This document shows, one piece after another, positions 5,622-11,438 of a stretch of DNA of 11,438 nt. The position numbers and the translations under genes are program-made. The stretch is from assembly GCA_902796095.1 (NCBI GenBank), contig CADBNP010000172.1:1-11438 (forward strand), in the 5' to 3' direction. The notes under the pieces are model-generated. The model ran no database searches. It was not told the origin of the DNA and saw only the letters and a program-made list of their open reading frames with translations. Positions within the stretch are counted from its first letter, which is position 1. Each line of letters begins with the position of its first letter. The stretch is from an uncultured Aeromonadales bacterium (GTDB lineage: Bacteria; Pseudomonadota; Gammaproteobacteria; Enterobacterales; Succinivibrionaceae).

Positions 5622-6575
5622 ATGTTAACATTAATAAATCCGAAGAAAACTATCAGGTTTATGCATGTCTCGGTACCGGCCATGATCCTGGCCTGTACTC
5701 TGGTTATTGCTTCGATTGTCTGTCTTTGTGTCAAGGGACTGAATTTCGGTCTTGATTTCACCGGCGGTACGGTTTTTTTTTTTTTTTTTGCCAGGGATGT
5801 TGATCTGGCTGATGTCAGAAAGGCCATTGACAAGGTTGGCGTGGATTCACCGGTGGTACAGCACTTCGGATCTTCAAAGATTGTCATGATCAGAATCAAG
5901 CCGATTGCTGATGCGGATCAGGACAAAACCACAACTCTGATATACAATGCCGTCTCCGGTATTCAGGAGGGCTCAAAGCTCAACCGTGTGGAGTTTGTCG
6001 GTCCTTCGGTAGGTTCAGAGCTTGTATCAAGCGGAATTATCGCCATCTGCCTGTCCATGCTGTGCATTCTGATATATGTGGGTGCACGCTTTGAATGGAG
6101 AATGGCAAGCTCTGCCATTGCAGCTCTTTTTCACGATACAATCATCACTCTCGGTCTGTTTTCGGTGCTGGAGTACGAGTTTGATCTGACGGTTCTTGCC
6201 GCTGTACTCACAATCATCGGTTACTCACTCAACGATACCATCGTTGTGTTTGACCGCATACGTGAGAATGCACGAATCGCACGCGATATGGACATGAAGG
6301 AGATTCTTGATGTTTCCATAACGGAAACCTTAAGCCGTACAATCATAACATCCGGAACAACCATGTTTACCGTGCTGGCTCTGCTGTTTGCCGGAGGTCC
6401 GATGATTTTCGGATTCTCCTTTGCCATGGCAATCGGTATTGTTGTCGGTACCTTCTCCTCTGTATATGTTGCATCAGCGCTCGCTCTGTTTTTCGGCATG
6501 AAGCGTGAGAATCTCGTTCCTCCGCCTCCTATCAAGAGAGACGAGGAAATCATCGAGGTTCTTGATGAGGACTGA
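5622..6575 (+). CDS. secF: Protein translocase subunit SecF, with a poly-Phe tract
   Basis: The protein has 317 residues (E. coli about 323) and is the partner of SecD in proton-driven protein export. Features are membrane helix 1 (about 15-37), the GLDFTGGTV motif (43-51), FGSS of the periplasmic domain, FVGPSVG, then five membrane helices with IIGYSLNDTIVVFDRIREN (D205 in the position of E. coli D213) and TSGTT. The ribosome site AAGGAG (5607-5612) is nine bases from the ATG. The oddity is residues 52-56: they are FFFFF, from a run of 17 T, where E. coli has IEITL. The flanks align with no gap, so total length and frame are kept while the local sequence is replaced by homopolymer. The gene ends the queA-secF group; a terminator follows. 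Confidence 0.95.
   Translation: MLTLINPKKTIRFMHVSVPAMILACTLVIASIVCLCVKGLNFGLDFTGGTVFFFFFARDVDLADVRKAIDKVGVDSPVVQHFGSSKIVMIRIKPIADADQDKTTTLIYNAVSGIQEGSKLNRVEFVGPSVGSELVSSGIIAICLSMLCILIYVGARFEWRMASSAIAALFHDTIITLGLFSVLEYEFDLTVLAAVLTIIGYSLNDTIVVFDRIRENARIARDMDMKEILDVSITETLSRTIITSGTTMFTVLALLFAGGPMIFGFSFAMAIGIVVGTFSSVYVASALALFFGMKRENLVPPPPIKRDEEIIEVLDED
5773..5789 (+). repeat. 17-base T homopolymer inside secF
   Basis: Seventeen consecutive T span codons 51-56 of secF. The longest other single-base runs noticed in the window are eight bases, and those lie in non-coding DNA. One extra T would bring a TGA at 5801-5803 into frame. One fewer would bring a TGA at 5887-5889 into frame. Either change would truncate SecF before its second membrane helix. 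Confidence 0.95.
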
Positions 6576-6641
6576 TACAGATGATCTGAAGGTGATTTGA
6601 ACTTTGTGTTCAGTCTCTTCCAGCCAGTTTACTGATCAGTT

Positions 6642-6680
6642 AAAATCCGGTTCTCCTGACGGCGGATCGGATTTTTTATT
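6642..6680 (+). terminator. Rho-independent terminator after secF
   Basis: AAAATCCG (6642-6649) pairs with CGGATTTT (6668-6675) in an 8-bp stem around an 18-base loop, running straight into a T-rich tract (6672-6683, mostly T). An alternative pairing uses the nearer CGGAT (6663-6667). It lies 66 bases after the secF stop and 128 before the next start. Confidence 0.7.
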
Positions 6681-6710
6681 TTTGCCGATCTCAGTTCTGA
6701 ACAGTTTCTG

Positions 6711-6739
6711 GTGACATCAGTCCCGTTCACAGTGATAAT
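6711..6739 (+). promoter_or_regulatory. Sigma-70 promoter of the orphan secreted protein gene
   Basis: GTGACA (6711-6716) matches five of six -35 bases. GATAAT (6734-6739) matches five of six -10 bases. The spacer is exactly 17. Transcription would start near 6746, about 24 bases before the ATG. The element falls neatly between the secF terminator and the gene. Confidence 0.6.
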
Positions 6740-6769
6740 GCTGATGTTTTTTCAGCAAATGGGTATGAC

Positions 6770-8056
6770 ATGAACAGAGTTCAGCTTTTATTACTTATCG
6801 GACTTCTTCCTTCTACTGTTTCCGCTCATGATCTGGAGCAGAGTTTTGCCGATGCTCTTGAATCATCAGATGATGCAGCTGTGAAGAGCATGATCGGGCT
6901 TCCTGCGGTTTTATGTACCTCCGGGAAATGGAAGTATGTGATTAAACGGGATGATCTCGCAGGGGTTAATCTGGATGATGTTATTTCGGATCGGAAAGAA
7001 CTTCTTTCAGTACTCAGGGAAGAAAAGGCGGGAAATCCGTATTCAAATTTCCGATCAAATCCGGCTCACGGCGAACGTTTTTATCAGACCGCCGGTGAAA
7101 ATATTTTTGTGGACGATGCCGGAATAAGCAGAATTATTCCGAGAGATTTCAGAAAATGTGCACCGCCAAAGATAAGCCTGTGTCCAAAAAAAGAAGACAA
7201 TCAGCGTATTTCAGAGCTTGTTCATCTTTCCTTCATGCTCGGCATGAATCTTTTCGAACTGCCGCAGATGTCCGGACGCAGAAGTCTCGGTTATTTCAGC
7301 AATTCTGATCATAAAATCATTGGCTTTCGTCTGCCTTTTGCCACAGAGGACTTCATCAATGAAAATCTTCCAAGATCTCTCAATCAGATAACAATCAGTT
7401 ATGATCCCGCGAGCTATTACGGAGCTCCGGGCTGGACTTTCAACAGGGGCAGGGGATATCTCATGATTATTCCTTCCGCACTGGCAGATCTTCCTGCCGT
7501 CAGGGGCTGTGACGGAGATCAGAAGGTCTGTGATTTCAGCAATCAGACTGCATTTCAGTATACTGATGAACTGTACGGATACAGCAGTGTGCTGTTTGCC
7601 CGTCAGGAAAAGAACGGCAGCTGCACGCTGGAAAAGTACTATATGAGAGATCTGTTTCCTGAAACTGTGGCTGTAAATGACAGATCCCTTTATCTGGAAC
7701 TGGCGGAGAATGCACCTCACGGGGTTCCGAAGTATCAGATTGAGAACAGTACCTGGACTGATGCAAAGGATAAATCTGTCAGACTGAATTTTGACGGCAA
7801 AAAGGTAAAGCTCCATGTAAAAGGTCACAATTATATTTTTGAAAGCTTTTCCGCCATCGGTTCAGCCAGGTACTATGGAATTATCAATGATCCTGCAGGA
7901 AAAGGTCCGCTTCATGAGCATCATGTGTATTTTGTTCCTGAGAATGACGGATCAGCTTCCATGTCCGAAGCCACTGGTATTCTTATGCTTGTCATGAAAA
8001 ACGGCTATATGGAGCAGGATTCTCTGATTTACCGTTTTGTGCCGGCAGGAAAATAA
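6770..8056 (+). CDS. Secreted or periplasmic protein of unknown function, 428 residues
   Basis: I do not recognise this family. The N-terminus MNRVQLLLLIGLLPSTVSA is a good signal peptide with likely cleavage after A19 (V-S-A), so the protein is exported. There is no lipobox, no second membrane helix and no LPXTG-like or autotransporter end. The mature part has six cysteines (49, 130, 138, 247, 254, 285), an even number that would allow three disulfides in the periplasm. Aromatic- and Gly-rich stretches (about 211-232 and 367-390) and many short hydrophobic alternations suggest a mostly beta fold. A His cluster, LHEHHVYF (381-388), could bind metal; that is a guess. The start is set by the signal peptide; the ribosome site is weak (GGG at 6761-6763). 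It has its own promoter and appears monocistronic. Confidence 0.8.
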   Translation: MNRVQLLLLIGLLPSTVSAHDLEQSFADALESSDDAAVKSMIGLPAVLCTSGKWKYVIKRDDLAGVNLDDVISDRKELLSVLREEKAGNPYSNFRSNPAHGERFYQTAGENIFVDDAGISRIIPRDFRKCAPPKISLCPKKEDNQRISELVHLSFMLGMNLFELPQMSGRRSLGYFSNSDHKIIGFRLPFATEDFINENLPRSLNQITISYDPASYYGAPGWTFNRGRGYLMIIPSALADLPAVRGCDGDQKVCDFSNQTAFQYTDELYGYSSVLFARQEKNGSCTLEKYYMRDLFPETVAVNDRSLYLELAENAPHGVPKYQIENSTWTDAKDKSVRLNFDGKKVKLHVKGHNYIFESFSAIGSARYYGIINDPAGKGPLHEHHVYFVPENDGSASMSEATGILMLVMKNGYMEQDSLIYRFVPAGK

Positions 8057-8070
8057 CAGACTGCTGGATA

Positions 8071-8113
8071 GCATTCTTTCGGGAACAGAAGGCAGTTTTT
8101 GTTCCCGGAATGC
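8071..8113. repeat. Long bulged hairpin after the orphan secreted protein gene
   Basis: GCATTC (8071-8076) pairs with GAATGC (8108-8113), and CGGGAAC (8080-8086) pairs with GTTCCCG (8101-8107). Together they form a 13-bp stem with a three-T bulge on the 5' side and a 14-base loop ending in five T. It begins 15 bases after the stop codon. No T tract follows the stem, so it is not a standard intrinsic terminator. It may protect a transcript end or promote termination with Rho. Confidence 0.65.
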
Positions 8114-8558
8114 AGTTGCGGTATCTGAAAATCTGCGATCTTCAGGTCTTCCTTACCGCATTTCTGTCTTCCTGTGAGATAATTTTCAAATTACTCATAT
8201 CTCTGCTTCTTATTTTTATATCCTTATTAATCAATAAGTTATAACAGGGCAGGTTTTGTTTCCAGATATGTAGGGCAGGTTCGTGCAATAAAACCGGCAG
8301 AATATCTTTCCTTCCCTGAATTTTTAGATCACCGGCTTGTTCATTCCGAATTTTTTTCTGTACCGGCTCATTTCAGAAGAAATAAGCAGTGAAACAGGGA
8401 CATATTTTTAAGGATTTTTCTACGGCGGAGCATCGCAGAAGTATGAACCGCAGGCTTTCGCACTGTTTCAGGACAGGCGTCATTTGTTAATCGCTGTTGA
8501 TTGCTTTCTGATAGAGATCAATTTTATTTTGCATCTCCGGTTTTAATATCATCTGGTG

Positions 8559-8567
8559 TGGTAAAAT
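8559..8567 (+). promoter_or_regulatory. Extended -10 promoter of the nlpI-like gene
   Basis: TGG directly before TAAAAT (8562-8567) gives the TGn extension that can replace a good -35. The -35 position (8539-8544) reads GGTTTT, which is poor. The start would be near 8574, about 24 bases before the ATG at 8598. Transcription would read through nlpI-like, trmJ and iscS. Confidence 0.45.
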
Positions 8568-8597
8568 TGCCTTGAATGTTTGTCTCCGGAGTATTCA

Positions 8598-9743
8598 ATG
8601 ATACCTTTAGCTCGTATAGGCGCCGTTTTTGCAGTTGTGGCAGCACTTGCCTCATGCGGTGCCGTTGCCGATCCTGTTTCTGTAAATTCCGCAGCTGCGG
8701 AAAATAAATTATCCCCGGACATGTTTCTGAATTCCGAGGAGCTGATTATTGTTAACGGTGTTAACAAGATCTTTCAGGATAATGTTGTGGGTCTTTCAAA
8801 TGAAGTTGCTTCGGTTATTGACGGTCTCAATAAAAAATATCCTGAGTTTGTCACTGATCTTGTTGATTACAGTAAAAAACTTAATGAGCTGAGAAGCAAA
8901 TCCCAAAACGGAATTGTTGATCCCGTTGCTGTCAGGGCGATAACAGATTCCTTTAAGAAAAAATATCCTGCTGAAGTGTATGTCGGAATTTTTGATTACG
9001 GCGTCCAGGCTTCCATGAATGTTCTGTCAGGCTACCTTACCTCTCTGTCGGATACTATTTCTCCGATGCTTAAAATCTGTTTTTTCATCAATGATGTCGT
9101 TCCGGAGGACGTGTCCAGAGAGTCAAAATTCAAACTTTACTACAGCTTTGCCATGGCCGCACGCCGGCTCTTTGATCTTAACTATTCCAATCAGATGCTT
9201 TCGTCGGCGGAGGATATACTTCTGCAGGGAGATCTTGCCGATGACGGACTTGCCCAGGGTATCTACATGACCAGGGCGATAAACAATTATTTTCTCGGAA
9301 ACTATGCGACCTCCATCTCAATTTTCGAGAGTGCTCCTGAATACTATGACGAGAAGAATGACTGGTTTGTATACAACAAACTCAATCTGTACATTTCCTA
9401 TCTCGCCCTTGACAAGGCACGTGCAGAGAAGGTGATAAAGGAGTTTCTTTCCCGGAATTATCCGGATGAAATCAGGAAATCCTGGGCTTACAGAATTATG
9501 CTTGCCCTTGACAGTTCACATCCGTCCGATCTTATTAAAAACGCCAGGGAGGGTGCGGCAAATGATCGTGAACTGGCGGAGCGCCTCTGCGAGGCTTACT
9601 ACTATATCGGAATGAAGTATTACCATATGGGGGCTGTTAATACGGCAAAACTTTATTTTATCCTTTCCATGTCACAGAATGTTTATGAGTTTCTGGAGCA
9701 TGAGTTCTCCGCCATGGCACTTCATTACTATTTCAAATATTAA
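8598..9743 (+). CDS. nlpI: NlpI-like TPR lipoprotein with an unusual N-terminal extension
   Basis: This is a 381-residue lipoprotein. Signal sequence residues 1-19 end in the lipobox L17-A-S-C20; Gly at +2 suggests the outer membrane. The C-terminal half follows E. coli NlpI by eye, most clearly LAERLCEAYYYIGMKYYHMG (327-346) and NVYEFLEHEF (361-370) against E. coli NVHNFVEHRY, with TPR-like helices from about residue 177. E. coli NlpI is an adaptor that presents the hydrolase MepS to the protease Prc and also scaffolds peptidoglycan enzymes. E. coli NlpI has 294 residues. Here residues about 21-175 are extra, and they contain a repeated element (KKYPEFVTDLVDY 79-91 and KKYPAEVYVGIFDY 121-134). 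The start at 8598 has CGGAG (8587-8591) at six bases; the upstream TTG in frame is not needed. It is nine bases before trmJ. The symbol is by similarity only. Confidence 0.72.
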   Translation: MIPLARIGAVFAVVAALASCGAVADPVSVNSAAAENKLSPDMFLNSEELIIVNGVNKIFQDNVVGLSNEVASVIDGLNKKYPEFVTDLVDYSKKLNELRSKSQNGIVDPVAVRAITDSFKKKYPAEVYVGIFDYGVQASMNVLSGYLTSLSDTISPMLKICFFINDVVPEDVSRESKFKLYYSFAMAARRLFDLNYSNQMLSSAEDILLQGDLADDGLAQGIYMTRAINNYFLGNYATSISIFESAPEYYDEKNDWFVYNKLNLYISYLALDKARAEKVIKEFLSRNYPDEIRKSWAYRIMLALDSSHPSDLIKNAREGAANDRELAERLCEAYYYIGMKYYHMGAVNTAKLYFILSMSQNVYEFLEHEFSAMALHYYFKY

Positions 9744-9752
9744 GTTCCTGAA

Positions 9753-10583
9753 ATGACTTCAGTATCGGAAAAATTATCGGATCACTCTGACGTGTCAGGT
9801 GATCTCTCATCGTTTTTTAACAATATCAGAATAGTTCTGGTGAGAACCTCTCATCCAGGCAATATTGGATCAGCGGCAAGAGCCATGAAAACCATGGGAC
9901 TTTCAAGACTCTATCTCGTTAATCCGGAAGCCGGGATCAATGAAGAATCTGTTGCACTTTCAGCCGGAGCAAGCGATGTTCTTGAAAATGCCGTGATATG
10001 CTCGTCACTGGGAGAAGCACTTGCCGGCACGGATCTTTCCGTTGCGTCATCCGCCAGGAGAAGAAGCATAGAGCGGGAGCCAATGGATCCGAGAAATATG
10101 GGAGAGACTGTCGCCGGTTTTGTCAGAGAGGGGAGATGTGTTGCTGTCGTTTTCGGCTGCGAGCGGACAGGACTCACCAATGAGGAGATAGATCTTTGCG
10201 ACTGTCATGTAACAATTGATGCTGATTCCGGATATTCCTCTCTCAATCTTGCCATGGCTGTGCAGGTGCTCTGCTATGAAATAAGAACTTCATGTATTGG
10301 TGTCTGCAAATCCGGAGCTGATGATTTTCCTGAACGGACAAGTCTCAGATTTCATGAAAAACAGGCTCTTGCCGACGGTATGGATCTTGAGGGTTTTTAC
10401 CAGCACCTTTCATCCGTCCTTACAGAAACAGGTTTTCTTCATGAAAACAACAAAGGCGGGATCCTGAGAAAAATAAAAAGAATTTTCACCCGTCCCTATC
10501 TCACCAAGGATGATATAAATATTCTGCGGGGTATTCTTACCTCGGTAACCAGGACAATAAAAGAAACCAGAGATAATTTATGA
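9753..10583 (+). CDS. trmJ: tRNA (cytidine/uridine-2'-O-)-methyltransferase TrmJ
   Basis: This SPOUT-family methyltransferase uses S-adenosylmethionine to methylate the ribose of nucleotide 32 in the anticodon loop. The protein has 276 residues. E. coli TrmJ has about 246, the difference being mainly a 22-residue N-terminal extension before NNIRIVLVRTSHPGNIGSAARAMKTMGL. Other signatures are ALSAGASDVLENA (68-80), FGCERTGLTNEE (134-145), YSSLNLAMAVQVLCYE (161-176) forming the knotted cofactor site, and the C-terminal FTRPYLTKDDINILRGIL (245-262). C136 stands where E. coli has Arg (FGRERVGLTNEE). No clear ribosome site precedes the ATG, so coupling to the nlpI-like gene nine bases upstream is likely. 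A GTG at 9792 would give a shorter N-terminus. The last four bases overlap iscS. Confidence 0.95.
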   Translation: MTSVSEKLSDHSDVSGDLSSFFNNIRIVLVRTSHPGNIGSAARAMKTMGLSRLYLVNPEAGINEESVALSAGASDVLENAVICSSLGEALAGTDLSVASSARRRSIEREPMDPRNMGETVAGFVREGRCVAVVFGCERTGLTNEEIDLCDCHVTIDADSGYSSLNLAMAVQVLCYEIRTSCIGVCKSGADDFPERTSLRFHEKQALADGMDLEGFYQHLSSVLTETGFLHENNKGGILRKIKRIFTRPYLTKDDINILRGILTSVTRTIKETRDNL

Positions 10584-11438
10584 ACAATCCCGTTTATATG
10601 GATTATGCGGCTACAACTCCTGTTGATCCGCGTGTGGCTGAAAAAATGGCTGAGTGCCTCACCATGGACGGTGTATTCGGCAATCCGGCCTCCAAATCTC
10701 ATTACTACGGGTGGATGGCTGCCGAGCTGGTAGACATTGCCCGCAGTCAGATAGCCGAACTAATCGGTGCTGATCACCGTGAAATCATTTTTACGTCAGG
10801 TGCCACTGAATCAGACAATACTGCAATAAAGGGAGCCGCTCTTGCTCTGTCTGATCGTGGAAATCACATTATTACAAGTTCCATAGAGCACAAGGCTGTT
10901 CTTGATACCTGCCGTTTTCTTGAAACACGTGGCTTTCAGGTAACATATCTGAAGCCGGACAGATCCGGAACCGTAACTCCGGCTCAGGTTGAGGAAGCCA
11001 TAACTGATAAAACGGTTCTTGTCTCTCTTATGCATGTGAACAATGAACTTGGAACGGTAAATGATATTTCCGGTGTGTCTGAAGTCTGCAGAAGCCGGGG
11101 TATTCTGCTGCACAGTGATGCCGCCCAGAGTCTGGGCAAGGAAAAAATTTCAGTTTCAGAGCTTGGTGCCGACATGCTCTCGCTGTCGGCGCATAAGATA
11201 TACGGCCCAAAGGGAATTGGAGCACTTTACATAAGGAAAAGCCCGGATGTGAAGCCGGTTCCTCTGATGCACGGCGGCGGTCATGAACGCGGTTTCAGAT
11301 CAGGAACGCTGCCTACTCATCAGATTGCAGGTATGGGTGAGGCCTGCCGTATTCTTTCAGAGTGCGTTGAAGAGGAAACATCACGCATACGCGGTCTAAG
11401 GGATGAACTTCAGCGAAAACTTATGACTCTGCCCGGGG
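10580..11438 (+). CDS. iscS: Cysteine desulfurase IscS, cut by the window end
   Basis: The first 286 residues of an enzyme of about 404 residues are present. IscS is a cytoplasmic PLP enzyme that takes sulfur from L-cysteine and hands it to IscU for Fe-S clusters and to TusA, ThiI and others for thiolated tRNA bases and cofactors. Numbering equals E. coli: H104 (EHKAVLD), D180, Q183 and the PLP lysine K206 in SAHKIYGPKG. MHGGGHERGFRSGTLPTHQI is intact. The catalytic loop cysteine (E. coli C328) lies beyond the window. The sequence is the group I (IscS) type, not NifS or SufS. The start ATG overlaps the trmJ stop (ATGA) with no strong ribosome site, so it is probably coupled to trmJ. No iscR stands between them, unlike the E. 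coli order. Confidence 0.96.
   Translation, partial: MNNPVYMDYAATTPVDPRVAEKMAECLTMDGVFGNPASKSHYYGWMAAELVDIARSQIAELIGADHREIIFTSGATESDNTAIKGAALALSDRGNHIITSSIEHKAVLDTCRFLETRGFQVTYLKPDRSGTVTPAQVEEAITDKTVLVSLMHVNNELGTVNDISGVSEVCRSRGILLHSDAAQSLGKEKISVSELGADMLSLSAHKIYGPKGIGALYIRKSPDVKPVPLMHGGGHERGFRSGTLPTHQIAGMGEACRILSECVEEETSRIRGLRDELQRKLMTLPG

Larger units (their letters stand above)
8057..8597. other. 540-base non-coding interval before the nlpI-like gene
   Basis: There is no open frame of gene size on either strand. The interval holds a bulged hairpin (8071-8113), a small inverted repeat CTTATT-AATC-AATAAG (8223-8238), two copies of GGGCAGGTT (about 8247 and 8272), three ACCGGC hexamers (about 8291-8368) and, at the right end, the extended -10 promoter of the nlpI-like gene. 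A minus-strand frame of 18 codons at 8142-8198 starts with ATG but resembles nothing known. Small RNAs or a decayed gene cannot be excluded. Confidence 0.6.

Noticed and set aside
5372..5899. Minus-strand open frame of 175 codons spanning the secF poly-T run (Lys run on that strand)
   Set aside because: It is a shadow of secD and secF, kept open by their codon pattern.
8142..8198. Minus-strand micro-ORF of 18 codons (MSNLKIISQEDRNAVRKT)
   Set aside because: It has no convincing ribosome site and no resemblance to a known peptide; a frame of this length is expected by chance.
1..11438. CRISPR arrays, insertion sequences, phage genes, tRNA or rRNA
   Set aside because: No regularly spaced repeats, transposase frames, terminal inverted repeats or tRNA cloverleaf signatures were found on reading either strand.

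Overview
The window looks like chromosomal DNA from a gammaproteobacterium. Its core proteins follow Escherichia coli nearly residue for residue: Tgt keeps its catalytic Asp and zinc ligands at E. coli numbering, as IscS does for its PLP lysine. The gene order queA-tgt-yajC-secD-secF is the classical gammaproteobacterial one. The nlpI-trmJ-iscS arrangement and the divergence of the accessory proteins point away from Enterobacteriaceae. An anaerobic gut lineage such as Succinivibrionaceae is a guess, not something the sequence proves.

Layout. (1) 1-666: a small secreted Ala/Ser/Asp/Lys-rich helical repeat protein with its own candidate promoter and operator-like inverted repeat and a strong terminator. 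(2) 667-1200: a non-coding interval. It holds a candidate minus-strand small RNA (promoter, about 80 nt body, hairpin plus eight U), two CRP-like 16-mers over that promoter, and a plus-strand cluster of hairpins ending in a T tract before queA. (3) 1201-6575: queA and tgt (queuosine modification of tRNA) overlapping by 11 bases, then yajC, secD and secF (the accessory membrane complex of the Sec translocon), closed by a terminator at about 6642-6680. (4) 6711-8056: an orphan secreted 428-residue protein with a good sigma-70 promoter. (5) 8057-8597: non-coding, with a bulged 13-bp hairpin and an extended -10 promoter at the far end. (6) 8598-11438: a tight set of an NlpI-like TPR lipoprotein, trmJ (tRNA 2'-O-methyltransferase) and iscS (cysteine desulfurase, cut by the window end).

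How the genes work together. QueA and Tgt act in one tRNA modification pathway. YajC, SecD and SecF act together at the Sec channel and would help export the secreted proteins and lipoproteins seen here. TrmJ and IscS both bear on tRNA modification (Nm32 methylation; sulfur for thiolated nucleosides and Fe-S clusters). In E. coli, iscR lies between trmJ and iscS; here the two overlap by four bases, so no iscR stands there.

The oddest thing in the window is inside secF. A run of 17 T (5773-5789) replaces the codons of a normally mixed segment just after the conserved GLDFTGGTV motif, giving five Phe in a row. Length and frame are exactly kept. One T more or fewer would stop translation within about 100 bases. 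It is either an assembly artefact or a potential slippage switch in a core secretion gene. The second place worth attention is the small-RNA-like region between 819 and 1130. I found no CRISPR array, insertion sequence, tRNA, rRNA or recognisable defence system.
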